Source: Sorangium sp025924095
GTDB lineage: Bacteria > Myxococcota_A > Polyangia > Polyangiales > Polyangiaceae
Reading direction: 5' to 3'
Length of the DNA: 64,000 nt
NCBI RefSeq assembly: GCF_051521505.1
Contig: NZ_CP150356.1
Coordinates: 2,666,001 to 2,730,000, forward strand
Below the pieces are notes generated by a model, which saw nothing but the letters and a program-made list of their open reading frames with translations, made no database searches and had not been told where the DNA came from. Below, one piece after another: positions 46,940 to 56,017 of the stretch. The position numbers and the translations under genes are program-made. Numbering within the stretch: the first letter of the stretch is position 1; each line of letters opens with the position of its first letter.

Positions 46940-47935
46940 TCAGCGCGGCATCCGCGCGCGCACGGTGCGCGCGTCGACGGCGTCGCGCAGCGCGTCGGCG
47001 ATGAGGTAGGAGCCGCCGACCGTCGCCAGGAGCAGCAGCCCGGGGAAGACGAGCAGCCGGATCTCGCTCGGGTGCCGCGCCGCCTGGCCCAGCGTCTCCC
47101 CCCACGACGCCACGCGGGTGGGCGCGCCCATCCCGAGGAACGAGATCGCCGCCTCGAGCAGGACCACGGACGCCACGCCGAGCACCGAGCTCACGATCGT
47201 GGGGCCGAGCGCGTTCGGGAGGATGTGGCGGTAGAAGACGCGCAGCCGGGTGCTGCCGAGCGCGCGCGCGGCCATCACGTACTCCTCGCTCGACGCCCGC
47301 AGCACCTCGGCGCGCACGAGGCGCGCGATCTCCGCCCAGCGGACGAAGGCGACCGCGAGCACCAGCGACAGCGCGGAGGGCTCGCGCTCGATGGCGCGCA
47401 CGATCGCCACGACGAGGATCGCCGGGAAGGTGTCGACCGTCTCGACGAGGCGGACGAGGCCGTCGTTCCAGGCGCCGCGCAGCGTGCCGGCGAGCCCGCC
47501 GAGCACGACGCCGAGGAACATGCCCACGAGCACCGCGCTGAGCGACAGGCCGAGCGCGGTGCGCGCGCCGTAGATGAGCCGCGCGGCGAGATCGCGGCTC
47601 TCGAAGTCCGTGCCGAGCGGGTGGTCGAGCGAGGGCGACGCGTTCGGGCCGGCGTCGGTGCGCTGCTCCGGGCCGTAACGGATGGGCGGCCAGATCGCGA
47701 CGCCCACCTCGAAGCGCACCCGGAGCTCGGCCTCGGTGAGCGACTCGAGCTCCGCGGCCTCGGTGACCGCGGGCAGGATCTCGGTGCCGTCCGATCCGAA
47801 CCGGGCGATCGGCGCAGGGGCGGCGAGGAGCTCGGCGAAGATAGCGAGCAGCGCGAGCACGCCGAGCAGGACGGTGCCCGCGGCGACCCGCTTGCTGCCG
47901 ACCATCCGGCGGAGGAACGCCGCGGCGTGCGTCAC
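46940..47935 (-). CDS. ABC transporter permease, OppC/DppC type
   Basis: 331 aa from a GTG at 47935 that overlaps the OppB-like stop. The N-terminal membrane helix (AAGTVLLGVLALLAIFAELL) is followed by a periplasmic loop and HPLGTDFESRDLAARLIYGA, then the BPD_transp_1 domain (LGLSLSAVLVGMFLGVVLGG, LVETVDTFPAILVVAIVRAI), the EAA loop AARALGSTRLRVFYRHILPN, and VVLLEAAISFLGMGAPTRVA. It would form the inner-membrane channel of a peptide or nickel importer with the adjacent OppB. Neither ATPase nor substrate-binding protein genes are visible. Confidence 0.93.
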   Translation of the reverse strand: MTHAAAFLRRMVGSKRVAAGTVLLGVLALLAIFAELLAAPAPIARFGSDGTEILPAVTEAAELESLTEAELRVRFEVGVAIWPPIRYGPEQRTDAGPNASPSLDHPLGTDFESRDLAARLIYGARTALGLSLSAVLVGMFLGVVLGGLAGTLRGAWNDGLVRLVETVDTFPAILVVAIVRAIEREPSALSLVLAVAFVRWAEIARLVRAEVLRASSEEYVMAARALGSTRLRVFYRHILPNALGPTIVSSVLGVASVVLLEAAISFLGMGAPTRVASWGETLGQAARHPSEIRLLVFPGLLLLATVGGSYLIADALRDAVDARTVRARMPR

Positions 47936-49461
47936 GCCCCGCTCCTCCGCGAGAGCACCGCCGGGCCGAGCCGCGGATCGACGAGCACGTAGGCGAGATC
48001 GGTCGCGATCACGCCGAGCGCGGCGATGCCGGCAGCGCCGATGGAGATGGCCATGAGCCAGCTCACGTCGCGCGCCTGCACGGCGAGCAGGGTGAGCTCG
48101 CCGAGCCCGTGGAGCTCGAAGACGCGCTCCACGACGAAGGCGCCGCCGAGCGCCATCGGCGGCTCCAGCACGGCGAGCGTCACGACCGGGAGCACGGCGT
48201 TGCGCAGGCCGTGGACGGTGATGGCGCGCGCGGTGCCGGCGCCGCGCGCCCGCGCGGCCCGGATGAAGTCCTGCGTGAGGACGGCGACGAGCGCGGCGCG
48301 CTGCTGCCGCGTCGGCGCGGCGATGAGCGAGAGCGCGATGAGGCACGTCGGCAGGAGCAGCGACCGCGCGCCGCCCGAGAGCAGCGCGGCGGCCACGGCC
48401 ACGACGGCGGTCGGGAGGACGGCGAGGGTGAGCACGGCGGCCGCGAGGGCGGAGTCGCTCCGCCGGCCGCGCGAGGCCGCGCTCAGCGCGCCGAGCGGGA
48501 CGGCCACGGCGTAGGCAAGGGCGATCGCCCCGAACACGAGCGTGAGCGTGACCGGCGCGCGGCGCGCGAGCTCGTCGAGCACCGGCTCGCCGGTCGCCGC
48601 GACGCCGAGGCGGTGGGTGACCGCGCCGAGCGCCCACTTGCCGTACCGGGTCTCGAGCACCGTCGCCGCGAGCCGCGCCGGGCCGGAGAACACCTCGAAG
48701 TCGCTGCGGTACACGTTCCAGAAGGACCTCCACCGCGTGACGCACGCGCGGGCCTCCGCGAGGTCGTCGCCCGGGGCGATGCGGTCGTCGATCTCCGCGA
48801 TGTGGGCCGCGACCTCGACGAGGGCGCGCGCCTGATCGAGCGTCGCCGCGTCGCGCGGCGGCTGGAGCGCGGCGATCACCGGCTGCAGGGCGAACGTGTC
48901 GAGCTCGAGCAGCTCGGAGGCGCGCGACGCGGAGCCGTAGCGGACCAGGCGCCGCACCGCGCTGCGGACCGACGCGCTCCGGAACTCGATGCCCCGGTCG
49001 TCCCAGAAGCGCGTCCAGAAGGCGACGGCGTGCGCCGGGTCGGCGGCCTCTTCGGCGCGCGGCAAGCCCATCCGCGCCGCGACCGGCGCGAGCGCGAGGG
49101 CGACGCGGGTGCGCGGCTCGGGCGCGAGCGCGTCGAGCGGCAGGATGTGCGGCAGCGCGGCGCCGCCGAGGCGCCGCAGCTCTTCGGCCGCGGCGGCCGC
49201 GCCGTCGCCGCCGGCCGCGATGGCCTGCGCGGCCGCGAGGGCGCGCAGGCGCACGTCACGCGGCTCCAGGTTGATGAAGCGCGGGAGATCGAGGAAGCGC
49301 TCCCGGCGGAGCCGCGCGAGCTCCGCGCCGGAGAGCGAGCTGGCGAGGAGCGGATCGTCCGTGGGATCCGGGACGAAGGAGAGCACGAAGAAGGTCAGCA
49401 GCGAGACGCCCACGAGGGTGGGGAGCGTCCAGAGGAGCCGGCGGAGCGCGTGGCGGAGCAT
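47932..49461 (-). CDS. ABC transporter permease, OppB/DppB type, with large periplasmic insertion
   Basis: 509 aa; ordinary OppB is about 310. The first helix (RRLLWTLPTLVGVSLLTFFV) is standard. Instead of the usual short loop, some 200 residues follow (from about 40 to 240) made of Ala/Leu-rich helices with HEAT-like repeats (LRRLGGAALPHILPLDALAP, LELDTFALQPVIAALQPPRD). The transmembrane domain then starts with VTLTLVFGAIALAYAVAVPL and includes the EAA loop IRAARARGAGTARAITVHGL and LEPPMALGGAFVVERVFELH. The insertion lies on the periplasmic side and may take over part of substrate capture. Confidence 0.9.
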   Translation of the reverse strand: MLRHALRRLLWTLPTLVGVSLLTFFVLSFVPDPTDDPLLASSLSGAELARLRRERFLDLPRFINLEPRDVRLRALAAAQAIAAGGDGAAAAAEELRRLGGAALPHILPLDALAPEPRTRVALALAPVAARMGLPRAEEAADPAHAVAFWTRFWDDRGIEFRSASVRSAVRRLVRYGSASRASELLELDTFALQPVIAALQPPRDAATLDQARALVEVAAHIAEIDDRIAPGDDLAEARACVTRWRSFWNVYRSDFEVFSGPARLAATVLETRYGKWALGAVTHRLGVAATGEPVLDELARRAPVTLTLVFGAIALAYAVAVPLGALSAASRGRRSDSALAAAVLTLAVLPTAVVAVAAALLSGGARSLLLPTCLIALSLIAAPTRQQRAALVAVLTQDFIRAARARGAGTARAITVHGLRNAVLPVVTLAVLEPPMALGGAFVVERVFELHGLGELTLLAVQARDVSWLMAISIGAAGIAALGVIATDLAYVLVDPRLGPAVLSRRSGA

Positions 49462-49477
49462 GTCTCTCGCGCGGGGG

Positions 49478-51022
49478 TCAGCGCAGGATGGCGTCGAGCA
49501 GGTCGATGCGCATCCCGAACTTGTAGGGGGAGGCCTTGACCACCTCCGTCTTCTGGCCCGAGATCGTCTCGTCGTTGCCCTCCAGGTACCCGCCGGCGTT
49601 GATGCCGATGACCTTGCCCTGGCCGTTGAAGATGGGGCTCCCGCTCATGCCGCTCGTGCTGCGGGCGTCGTGCTGGATCAGCCAGGCGTCGGCCGCGGCC
49701 ACGGGCCGCCCGTTCGCGCCGGTGATCCGGCCGATGTTGGCGGCCAGGAAGGTGGCGACGGGGTTCGCGGCGTCCGTGAGGCGCTCGGGGAAGCCGATCA
49801 GGTACACGTCGTCGCCCGCGCCGGCCGCGGCGAGCTCCTCCCGGGCGGCGAGCTCCAGGACGGCGGCGGCGCGCCCGGCGATGGACACGATACCGATGTC
49901 CGGGGTGAGCTGGTCCGCGATCTCGCGGTGCAGGGGGTGTGGCCGCATGCTGGTCACGGCGAAGCTTACCTGGCCCCGGCCCTCGTTCTCGAGCGCCACG
50001 ATCGCGCCGCCGCGGCGCTTGGCCGCGGAGATGCAGTGCGCGTTCGTCACGAGGACGGAGGGCCGCACCGCGAACGCCGTGCAGAACCCCTCGCGCCCCG
50101 AGGCGAGCATGAAGATCCCCTTTCTGACGCGGTCGTGGAGGTTGCGCCCGAAGTTCGCGTTCGAGGGGTGAAGCGTGCCGAGGCGCCGCTCGATCTCCTT
50201 GCGCCGCGGGTCCTCCGGCGGGAGGCGCGCGAGCTCGGCGCGGAGCTGGCTGATCTCGTCGTGGGAGGAGCGGTTATAGACGATGAGCCCGGCGAGGCTC
50301 GCGAGCGCGACCACGAGGAGGAGGGCGAGGACGTACGTCGTGCGGCGCTGGCCGGCGGTCGCGGCGCGCACCTCCTTGTGGAGCATGGCGTTGATCTCGA
50401 CGGTGCCGCGGGGCTTCGCGCGCCCCGTGGCGGCCGAGACGGCCGAGGAGATCATCATGGCGATCGTCCGCTCGCCGACCCGCCGGACGCCGGCCGGCGG
50501 CGCGGCGGCGACGTTCCCGGAGTGGGCCGCGGTGGGCGCGGGGTAAGCAGCGGCGGGCGCGGGATAGCCCGCAGCGGGCGCGGGATAGCCGGTGGGCGCG
50601 GAGTACGCGGCGGGCGCGGGATAGCCGGCGGGCGCGGGATAGCCGGCAGGCGCGGGGTACGCGGCGGGCGCAGGGTAGGGCGGCGGCGCGTGTGCATGCG
50701 GCGATCCCGGCGCGTGTCGCTCGACGAGCTCGAGCCGCACCCGCGGGCCCTTCGTGCCGAAGGTGAGCTCATCGCCCGAGGCGATCGGGTGCCGCTTGAT
50801 CCGTTGCCCGCCAGCGTAGGTCCCGTTGCGGCTGTCGAGGTCGTAGAGCACCCAGCCCGCAGCCTCGAGGCGCGCCTCGGCGTGGTGGCTGCTCGCGTCG
50901 CGATCGTGGTTCGGGTCGAACACGACGTCGTTGTCCGGCGCGCGACCGAAGCGCACGACGCGCCTGTCATGGAGCTCCACGGACCCGGCGTTGCGCCCGA
51001 ACGTGTGCACGACGCGCAGCAT
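49478..51022 (-). CDS. FHA domain / transmembrane / trypsin-like protease
   Basis: 514 aa; the ATG at 51022 overlaps the previous stop by one base. Residues 1-95 are an FHA domain: VVRFGRAPDNDVVFDPNHDR, DASSHHAEARL and YDLDSRNGTYAGGQRI (the phosphothreonine-binding Arg, Ser-x-x-His and Asn-Gly). A linker with about ten YPAP/AYPAPAG units follows, then a membrane helix (YVLALLLVVALASLAGLIVY) near 245 and an S1C trypsin domain from about 320: VLVTNAHCISAA (His), TPDIGIVSI (Asp), RSTSGMSGSPIFNGQG (Ser). FHA faces the cytosol and the protease the periplasm, so it could convert a phospho-signal into cleavage. Last gene of the cluster. Confidence 0.92.
   Translation of the reverse strand: MLRVVHTFGRNAGSVELHDRRVVRFGRAPDNDVVFDPNHDRDASSHHAEARLEAAGWVLYDLDSRNGTYAGGQRIKRHPIASGDELTFGTKGPRVRLELVERHAPGSPHAHAPPPYPAPAAYPAPAGYPAPAGYPAPAAYSAPTGYPAPAAGYPAPAAAYPAPTAAHSGNVAAAPPAGVRRVGERTIAMMISSAVSAATGRAKPRGTVEINAMLHKEVRAATAGQRRTTYVLALLLVVALASLAGLIVYNRSSHDEISQLRAELARLPPEDPRRKEIERRLGTLHPSNANFGRNLHDRVRKGIFMLASGREGFCTAFAVRPSVLVTNAHCISAAKRRGGAIVALENEGRGQVSFAVTSMRPHPLHREIADQLTPDIGIVSIAGRAAAVLELAAREELAAAGAGDDVYLIGFPERLTDAANPVATFLAANIGRITGANGRPVAAADAWLIQHDARSTSGMSGSPIFNGQGKVIGINAGGYLEGNDETISGQKTEVVKASPYKFGMRIDLLDAILR
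50510..50680. repeat. Tyr-Pro-Ala-Pro repeat linker in the FHA-protease gene
   Basis: About eleven short GC-rich units repeat through this stretch, encoding PAPAGYPAP and PAPAAYPAP peptides. They make a long flexible linker between the FHA domain and the membrane helix. Confidence 0.8.
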
Positions 51023-52095
51023 CACGGCGCGGGGACCCCCTTCAGCAGATCGATGCGCATCCCGATCCGGAACGGCGAGCTCTGCGTCACCGTCGTCTTG
51101 CGCCCGTCGATCGTCACGTCGTTCTCGTCGTCGATGTGCGCCGCGTGGATGCCGATCACGTGCCCGTACTGGTTGAAGATGGGGCTCCCGCTGTTGCCCC
51201 CGCGCGTGACCGCATCGTGCTGGATGAGGACGGCGCGGTCCGGCGTCGTCGCCTCCTCGTCGATGCCGGTCACCCGCCCGATGCGGCCCTCCAGGAACGT
51301 CGCCGAGGGGCTCAGCGGGTCCATCAGGCGACCGGGGAAGCCGAGGACGTAAGCGTCGTCGCCCGGCCCGATGGCCCGCAGCTCGGCGTCGTTCGCGAGC
51401 TTCACCGTGTGCGACGCCCTGCCGTCGATGCGGAGCAGGGCGACGTCCGGCGAGCCGGCCCCCGCCTGCCCGGGCTTGTACGCAGGGTGGGCCGACATCG
51501 CGACGATGCGGAGGCGGGTCTTCCCCATCGAGTCGTTCTGCGTGGCGATCGAGGTGCCGCCGCGCGCGCGGCAGTCGCGGACGCAGTGCGCGTTCGTGGC
51601 GAGCAGATCGGGCGCGATGGCGAAGGCCGAGCAGCAACCGCCGATGCGGTTGTCCACCTTGTAGCCCATCACGTAGAGCGCCAGCCGGTTCTGCTCGAAG
51701 ATCGCGCGGCCCGAGAGCACCTGCTCCGGGATCGCGCCCGACGGCCGCGCCGCGGGCGCGACCCCGAGCCCGACCTCGCGCGCGAGCGCGTCGGCCGCCC
51801 GGCGCGACCGGTACGCGACCACGCCCGCCACCCCCACGGCGACGAGCGCCGCGGCGACGCCGAGCCCGAGGAGCACGTTGTGGCGCGCCACCCGGCGCTG
51901 CGCCTCGCCCGCCTTGGCGCGCACGAGCGCGAGCGCCTTCTCCTCGCGCTGCATCGCCTGCACGACGGCATCCTTGATGATGCGCTGCGCGGTCTCCACG
52001 TCGACGCGGCCGTCCGCGTCCGATCGTCGCGGGGCGGACCCTTCCTGGGGGGCGGCCGGAGTCTGCCGGCCACGCTTGTCGTTGCTGCGCAGCAT
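51022..52095 (-). CDS. Membrane-anchored trypsin-like protease
   Basis: 357 aa from the ATG at 52095; a GTG at 52116 is also in frame. A charged N-terminal half with a helix (DVETAQRIIKDAVVQAMQRE) precedes a membrane segment (VLLGLGVAAALVAVGVAGVV) near 85. The S1C protease domain starts around 130: FAIAPDLLATNAHCVRD (His), AGSPDVALLRIDG (Asp), QHDAVTRGGNSGSPIFNQYG (Ser in the canonical GNSGSP). It ends IGMRIDLLKGVPAP, very similar to the C-terminus of the neighbouring FHA-protease, so the two arose by duplication. No PDZ domain, unlike HtrA/DegP. Confidence 0.92.
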   Translation of the reverse strand: MLRSNDKRGRQTPAAPQEGSAPRRSDADGRVDVETAQRIIKDAVVQAMQREEKALALVRAKAGEAQRRVARHNVLLGLGVAAALVAVGVAGVVAYRSRRAADALAREVGLGVAPAARPSGAIPEQVLSGRAIFEQNRLALYVMGYKVDNRIGGCCSAFAIAPDLLATNAHCVRDCRARGGTSIATQNDSMGKTRLRIVAMSAHPAYKPGQAGAGSPDVALLRIDGRASHTVKLANDAELRAIGPGDDAYVLGFPGRLMDPLSPSATFLEGRIGRVTGIDEEATTPDRAVLIQHDAVTRGGNSGSPIFNQYGHVIGIHAAHIDDENDVTIDGRKTTVTQSSPFRIGMRIDLLKGVPAP

Positions 52096-52132
52096 CGCGG
52101 TGGGGGGCGCGCGCACGTGCGCTGCGCGCGCC

Positions 52133-53974
52133 CTAACGGAGCAGGTAGTAGCCGGCGATGGTAACGCACGCGACGGCGCTCACGATCATCAAGATCACGA
52201 GCCACTGCGGCGCGCCGTCGGTCGGGATCATGATCGGCTCGTCGCCCTGGACGGGCGCGCGGGCCTTGCGCTCCTCCAGCGCTTCGTCCGGGGGAAGCGC
52301 CGCGATGACGGGGTCGTAGTCGTCGCCGTCGTCGCCCAGATCGCCGTCTGCGCCGGTCAGCCACGACTTCGGTGAGGGGGGGCGCTGCGAGATCTTCTTC
52401 TCATCGAGCTCTTTCACCTTGCGCGCCGGCTCGGACGCGACGGCGTTCTGGGCCAGGAGGTGATCGGGCAGCGAGTACTTCTGGTAACGGAGCTCCTCGA
52501 TGTCCACGAGGTCCGCCTCGGCGAGCCCGTCGCCGTCGAACTTCGCGACGACCACCGTGATGTTGTCGTGGCCGCCGGCCTGGTTGGCCCGATCCGTCAG
52601 CACCTTGCAGGCCTCGATCGGATCGTCGACGGTCCGCAGCACCTCGCGGATCTCCTCGTTCCGCACCATGCCCGAGAGCCCGTCGGAGCAGAGCATCAGC
52701 GTGTCGCCCCGCTTGAGCTCGACGAAGGTGAGGTCGACCTGCACCGAGTCCGCCGTGCCGAGCGCCTGGAGGATGATGTTGTTGTGCTCGAAGGTCTCGG
52801 CCTCCTCCTCCGTGAGCTGGCCGGCCTCGATGAGCTGGTTCACGAGCGACTGATCGCGCGTCACCTGCACGAGCCGATCGCCGCGCAGGACGTACGCGCG
52901 GCTGTCGCCGACCTGGCCGAGGAACAGGTGATCGTCCATGAGCGCGGCGATGGTCGAGGTGGTCCCCATCCCCCGCCGGGTCCGATCGAGCTTCGCCTCG
53001 CTGAAGATCCTGAGGCCCGCGGCCTCGATCGACTGCACGAGCCGCGCGGCGAGCTCGTCGTGATCCTGCGGGGGGCCGCCGGCGCTCATCCGCTGGTAGA
53101 TGATGTCGACCGCGAGCTGGCTCGCGACCTCGCCGGCCGCGGCGCCTCCCATGCCGTCGCACACGCCGAGCAGCGCGCCGCGCTCGCCGACCACCTGGTA
53201 GCGGTCCATCTCCATCAGGCCGCGGCTCGCCTTGGTGAGATCCGCGACGATGAAGTTGTCCTCGTTGTGCTCGCGGACCTGACCCACGTCGGTCCGGCCG
53301 AACAGCCGCAGCACGACCTCGGGTCGATGCGGCTCGGCCGGCGTTGCTGCCTCGCTGTCCATGTCGTCGGGGCGCTGCGCGCCCTCGGCCGGCTCGCCGC
53401 TCGCCGCCGCCTCGCCCGCAAGGGGGCGCCCGGTCGAGCCGTCGCCGACGGCGGCCTCCACGGCGGGGGTCTCGTCGAGCGCGCCGTCGTTGCGCGACGC
53501 GGCGATCGCCGGGGCCGCGCGGGCGGCCTGCGCCTGAACGGCGGCCGGCGGCGCGTCGGGGGTGGCCGCGTCCGCGAGGTCGTCCGACCTCGTCGCGCTT
53601 CCATCCGCGTCGTCGTCGCGCAGCCCGCCGGCGGTGAGCCGCACCCGCGGCGGTGGAGGGAGCTTCCTCCCGACCTTGTCGGGGCTCGGGGCGCTGGGCG
53701 CTTTCATGGGTTTCACGGCGATGCCAGCCTTCTGCTCGCGCGCGGCGTTCACGGCCGAGCGCATCTTGGGCGGCGTGGGTGGCTTCCAGTTCACGGGCTT
53801 GCCTGCTTCCAGAGACCCCGCCTTGCCGGACTCGAGCGACGCGGCGCCGTGCGGGGAGTCACCAAGGGCCTTGCCCGCGTTGCTGCTCGAGTCGGTCCCT
53901 ACCGACGCCGCGCTCGGAAGCCCCTCGACTTCCAGCGCCTCGGTCGGCGTTTCGCGGACGGTCTGGTCGCTCAT
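52133..53974 (-). CDS. PP2C-family protein serine/threonine phosphatase, membrane-anchored
   Basis: 613 aa. A disordered Ala/Pro/Ser/Lys-rich lead of about 210 residues is followed by a PP2C domain at about 215-475: RTDVGQVREHNEDNFIV (metal Asp), LLGVCDGMGGAAAGEVASQL (DGMGG), LFLGQVGDSRAYVLRGDRLV, LMLCSDGLSGMV and NQAGGHDNITVVVA. A further low-complexity stretch leads to a C-terminal membrane helix (WLVILMIVSAVACVTIAGYY). The catalytic domain faces the cytosol and would remove phosphates from FHA ligands or kinase targets. Its start overlaps the FHA protein stop as ATGA. Confidence 0.95.
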   Translation of the reverse strand: MSDQTVRETPTEALEVEGLPSAASVGTDSSSNAGKALGDSPHGAASLESGKAGSLEAGKPVNWKPPTPPKMRSAVNAAREQKAGIAVKPMKAPSAPSPDKVGRKLPPPPRVRLTAGGLRDDDADGSATRSDDLADAATPDAPPAAVQAQAARAAPAIAASRNDGALDETPAVEAAVGDGSTGRPLAGEAAASGEPAEGAQRPDDMDSEAATPAEPHRPEVVLRLFGRTDVGQVREHNEDNFIVADLTKASRGLMEMDRYQVVGERGALLGVCDGMGGAAAGEVASQLAVDIIYQRMSAGGPPQDHDELAARLVQSIEAAGLRIFSEAKLDRTRRGMGTTSTIAALMDDHLFLGQVGDSRAYVLRGDRLVQVTRDQSLVNQLIEAGQLTEEEAETFEHNNIILQALGTADSVQVDLTFVELKRGDTLMLCSDGLSGMVRNEEIREVLRTVDDPIEACKVLTDRANQAGGHDNITVVVAKFDGDGLAEADLVDIEELRYQKYSLPDHLLAQNAVASEPARKVKELDEKKISQRPPSPKSWLTGADGDLGDDGDDYDPVIAALPPDEALEERKARAPVQGDEPIMIPTDGAPQWLVILMIVSAVACVTIAGYYLLR

Positions 53975-55944
53975 CGGGAGAGATCCACGCGGAACAGGTG
54001 CTGCCCGATGCGCACGAAATCGCGATCCAGGAGGCTGACGTCCTCGCGTATGGCGACGTACGTCCCGTTCGACGACTCCAGGTCGGTGAGCGCGTACTCC
54101 CCCGTGGCCGGGTTCCTCCGGATGGCGGCGTGGCGTCGCGAGAGGAACGGGTCGGCCGTGAACACGATGTCTCCCGTCTCCCGTCCGATCACCGTCTCAT
54201 CCCGGTAGAGGTGGTACACGTCCCGCGTCACGCCCTCCACCGTCCGCTGGCAAAGTCTCGCCCGCCGGTGGATGGCGGGCGAGCCAAACAGCAACGTTCC
54301 ATGCTGGATGGCATGGCCGAGGCCTCGCTCCCCGTCGTTCACGGTCTGAAACTGTAACACCTCGAGGCCCAGGAGGAGCAAGTCGCCATCTCGAAGGGGG
54401 TGCGTCTTCCGGATGCGCAGGTAGATGCGGTTGACGCTGCCGAGGTCACGGAGAACCCAGGACCCGCTCTGCGGAATGAGCCGGGCGTGCCGCGGCGAGA
54501 CGTACAGGTCGTCCTCGAGGACGATATCCCCCTCGCTGCGGCCGATGTCGATCTGCGGGCCGGTGAGGGAAAAACTTTTTCCCTCGGTCCCGTCTTCGAC
54601 GATCACGATGAGCTTGCCCTCGGGCGCCCGGGTAGGCCGCGTGTCGGCCGGGACCCACGCCGGCGGGCGCACCGAATAGGACGCCCGCAGCGGAGCGAGC
54701 GGCGCCTGGGAGGGCGGCGGCGTGCTGCCCGTCTCGATCGGGCTCGGCCCGGCGGCGTCGCCCTGCGGCGGCCGAGGCGGGTCGCGCCCGACCTCGGGGA
54801 CGGGCGCAGGCTGCGGGCGGTCGGCGGCGGCCCGGGACGGGCGGTCGGAGACCGGCCGATCGCCGTCGAGCGGCGCCCCGCAGTACTTGCAGAACCGCGT
54901 GCCCGAAAGGCACTGGCCGTGGCAGCGCGCACACGCGATCGGCGGGGCCGGCGTCTGGCGCGACGACGCGATGTCGAGCACCGGCGAGCCGACGATCTTG
55001 TCGGGGGTGCTCCCGCTGGCCGCGGGAAGGGGCAGCCGCGGGGGCGGCAGGGCGACGGGGGGCAGCGGAGGAGGCACCGCTCGGCCCGGCGGCGAGGCGC
55101 CGGGGCCCTGCCGCTGCGTGTCCCCGCCGCCGGGGCGCTCGTCGCGCGGCCCGGGCGGCGGCGCGGCCTCGGGCGGCGGCGCGGCCTCGGGCGGCGGCGC
55201 GTGCCGGAGCGCGGCGTCCTGGACCCCCCGCGCCGTCGTCCCTGTCTCCTCGAGTGGCGGGTGCGCCACGTACGGCGCGGCAGGGGAGAGCGCGGCGTCC
55301 GGCTCGCCGCCCCTCGCCCTCCTCGACGCGACGCTCGCCGGCTGCGGTGCGCCCGCCAGCGCGGCGCCGTCCTTCCGGTGAAGCGGCGCGCCGCACGTCA
55401 CGCAGAAGCGGTAGCCCGGCGGGTTGTCGACGCCGCAGCTCGGGCAGGAGAGCCCCAGCAGCGCATCGGTGATCGAGGGCGTCGCGAACGCCGCGGGCGG
55501 CACCGGCGCGTCGCCCCGGTCCGTGATCCTCGGCCCTTGCAGCGCCGGCGCCATCTGGATGGCGCTGTCCAGCGCGCCCGCGGCCGGCGTCGCGGCGCCC
55601 TCGCGCGCCGGACGGGCGGTGATCTCCGCGCGGCCGTGCATCGCCGGCATCGCGGGCTCCGTCCTCGCCGAGCCGATCGGGCTGAACGAGAACACCGGCG
55701 CCTCCGGGCGAAGGCGCCCCGGGACGCCGCGAGCGCCCGGCGCCCGGGCGCTCGCGCGGGCGTCGTTCGCCGGCGGCGCGTCGCCCTGCGCGGGCGCCGA
55801 CACGGCCGGGAGCGACACCTGCGGCAGGCCGCTCGGCGGCGTCGGCGGGGCGACGCGCGCCTCGCGCACCTTGAGCCGTCGGCCGCAATCCTGACAGAAC
55901 GTCAGATCGCCCGCGTTGTCGCGACCGCACACATCGCAGATCAC
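53971..55944 (-). CDS. Triple zinc-ribbon, double FHA-domain scaffold protein
   Basis: 657 aa from a GTG at 55944 that begins directly with a zinc ribbon; a TTG at 55980 would add 12 residues. Three four-Cys ribbons are visible: CDVCGRDNAGDLTFCQDCG (residues 3-21), CPSCGVDNPPGYRFCVTCG near 168 and CARCHGQCLSGTRFCKYCG near 335, joined by long Pro/Ala linkers. Two C-terminal FHA domains follow from about 450: IDIGRSEGDIVLEDDLYVSP with RHARLI, and VIGRETGDIVFTADPFLSRR with HAAIR and LTDLESSNGTYVA. The first lacks the usual SxxH (it has SPRH), the second has SRRH and SNGT. No catalytic domain: an adaptor binding phosphothreonine proteins. Confidence 0.92.
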   Translation of the reverse strand: MICDVCGRDNAGDLTFCQDCGRRLKVREARVAPPTPPSGLPQVSLPAVSAPAQGDAPPANDARASARAPGARGVPGRLRPEAPVFSFSPIGSARTEPAMPAMHGRAEITARPAREGAATPAAGALDSAIQMAPALQGPRITDRGDAPVPPAAFATPSITDALLGLSCPSCGVDNPPGYRFCVTCGAPLHRKDGAALAGAPQPASVASRRARGGEPDAALSPAAPYVAHPPLEETGTTARGVQDAALRHAPPPEAAPPPEAAPPPGPRDERPGGGDTQRQGPGASPPGRAVPPPLPPVALPPPRLPLPAASGSTPDKIVGSPVLDIASSRQTPAPPIACARCHGQCLSGTRFCKYCGAPLDGDRPVSDRPSRAAADRPQPAPVPEVGRDPPRPPQGDAAGPSPIETGSTPPPSQAPLAPLRASYSVRPPAWVPADTRPTRAPEGKLIVIVEDGTEGKSFSLTGPQIDIGRSEGDIVLEDDLYVSPRHARLIPQSGSWVLRDLGSVNRIYLRIRKTHPLRDGDLLLLGLEVLQFQTVNDGERGLGHAIQHGTLLFGSPAIHRRARLCQRTVEGVTRDVYHLYRDETVIGRETGDIVFTADPFLSRRHAAIRRNPATGEYALTDLESSNGTYVAIREDVSLLDRDFVRIGQHLFRVDLSR

Positions 55945-56017
55945 GCTGCCGAGGGGACCGCGGAGCGACGGTCGAGTCAAGTAGGCGGTGCGTTCTCTCG
56001 ATCGGCAGGGGCGCCGC

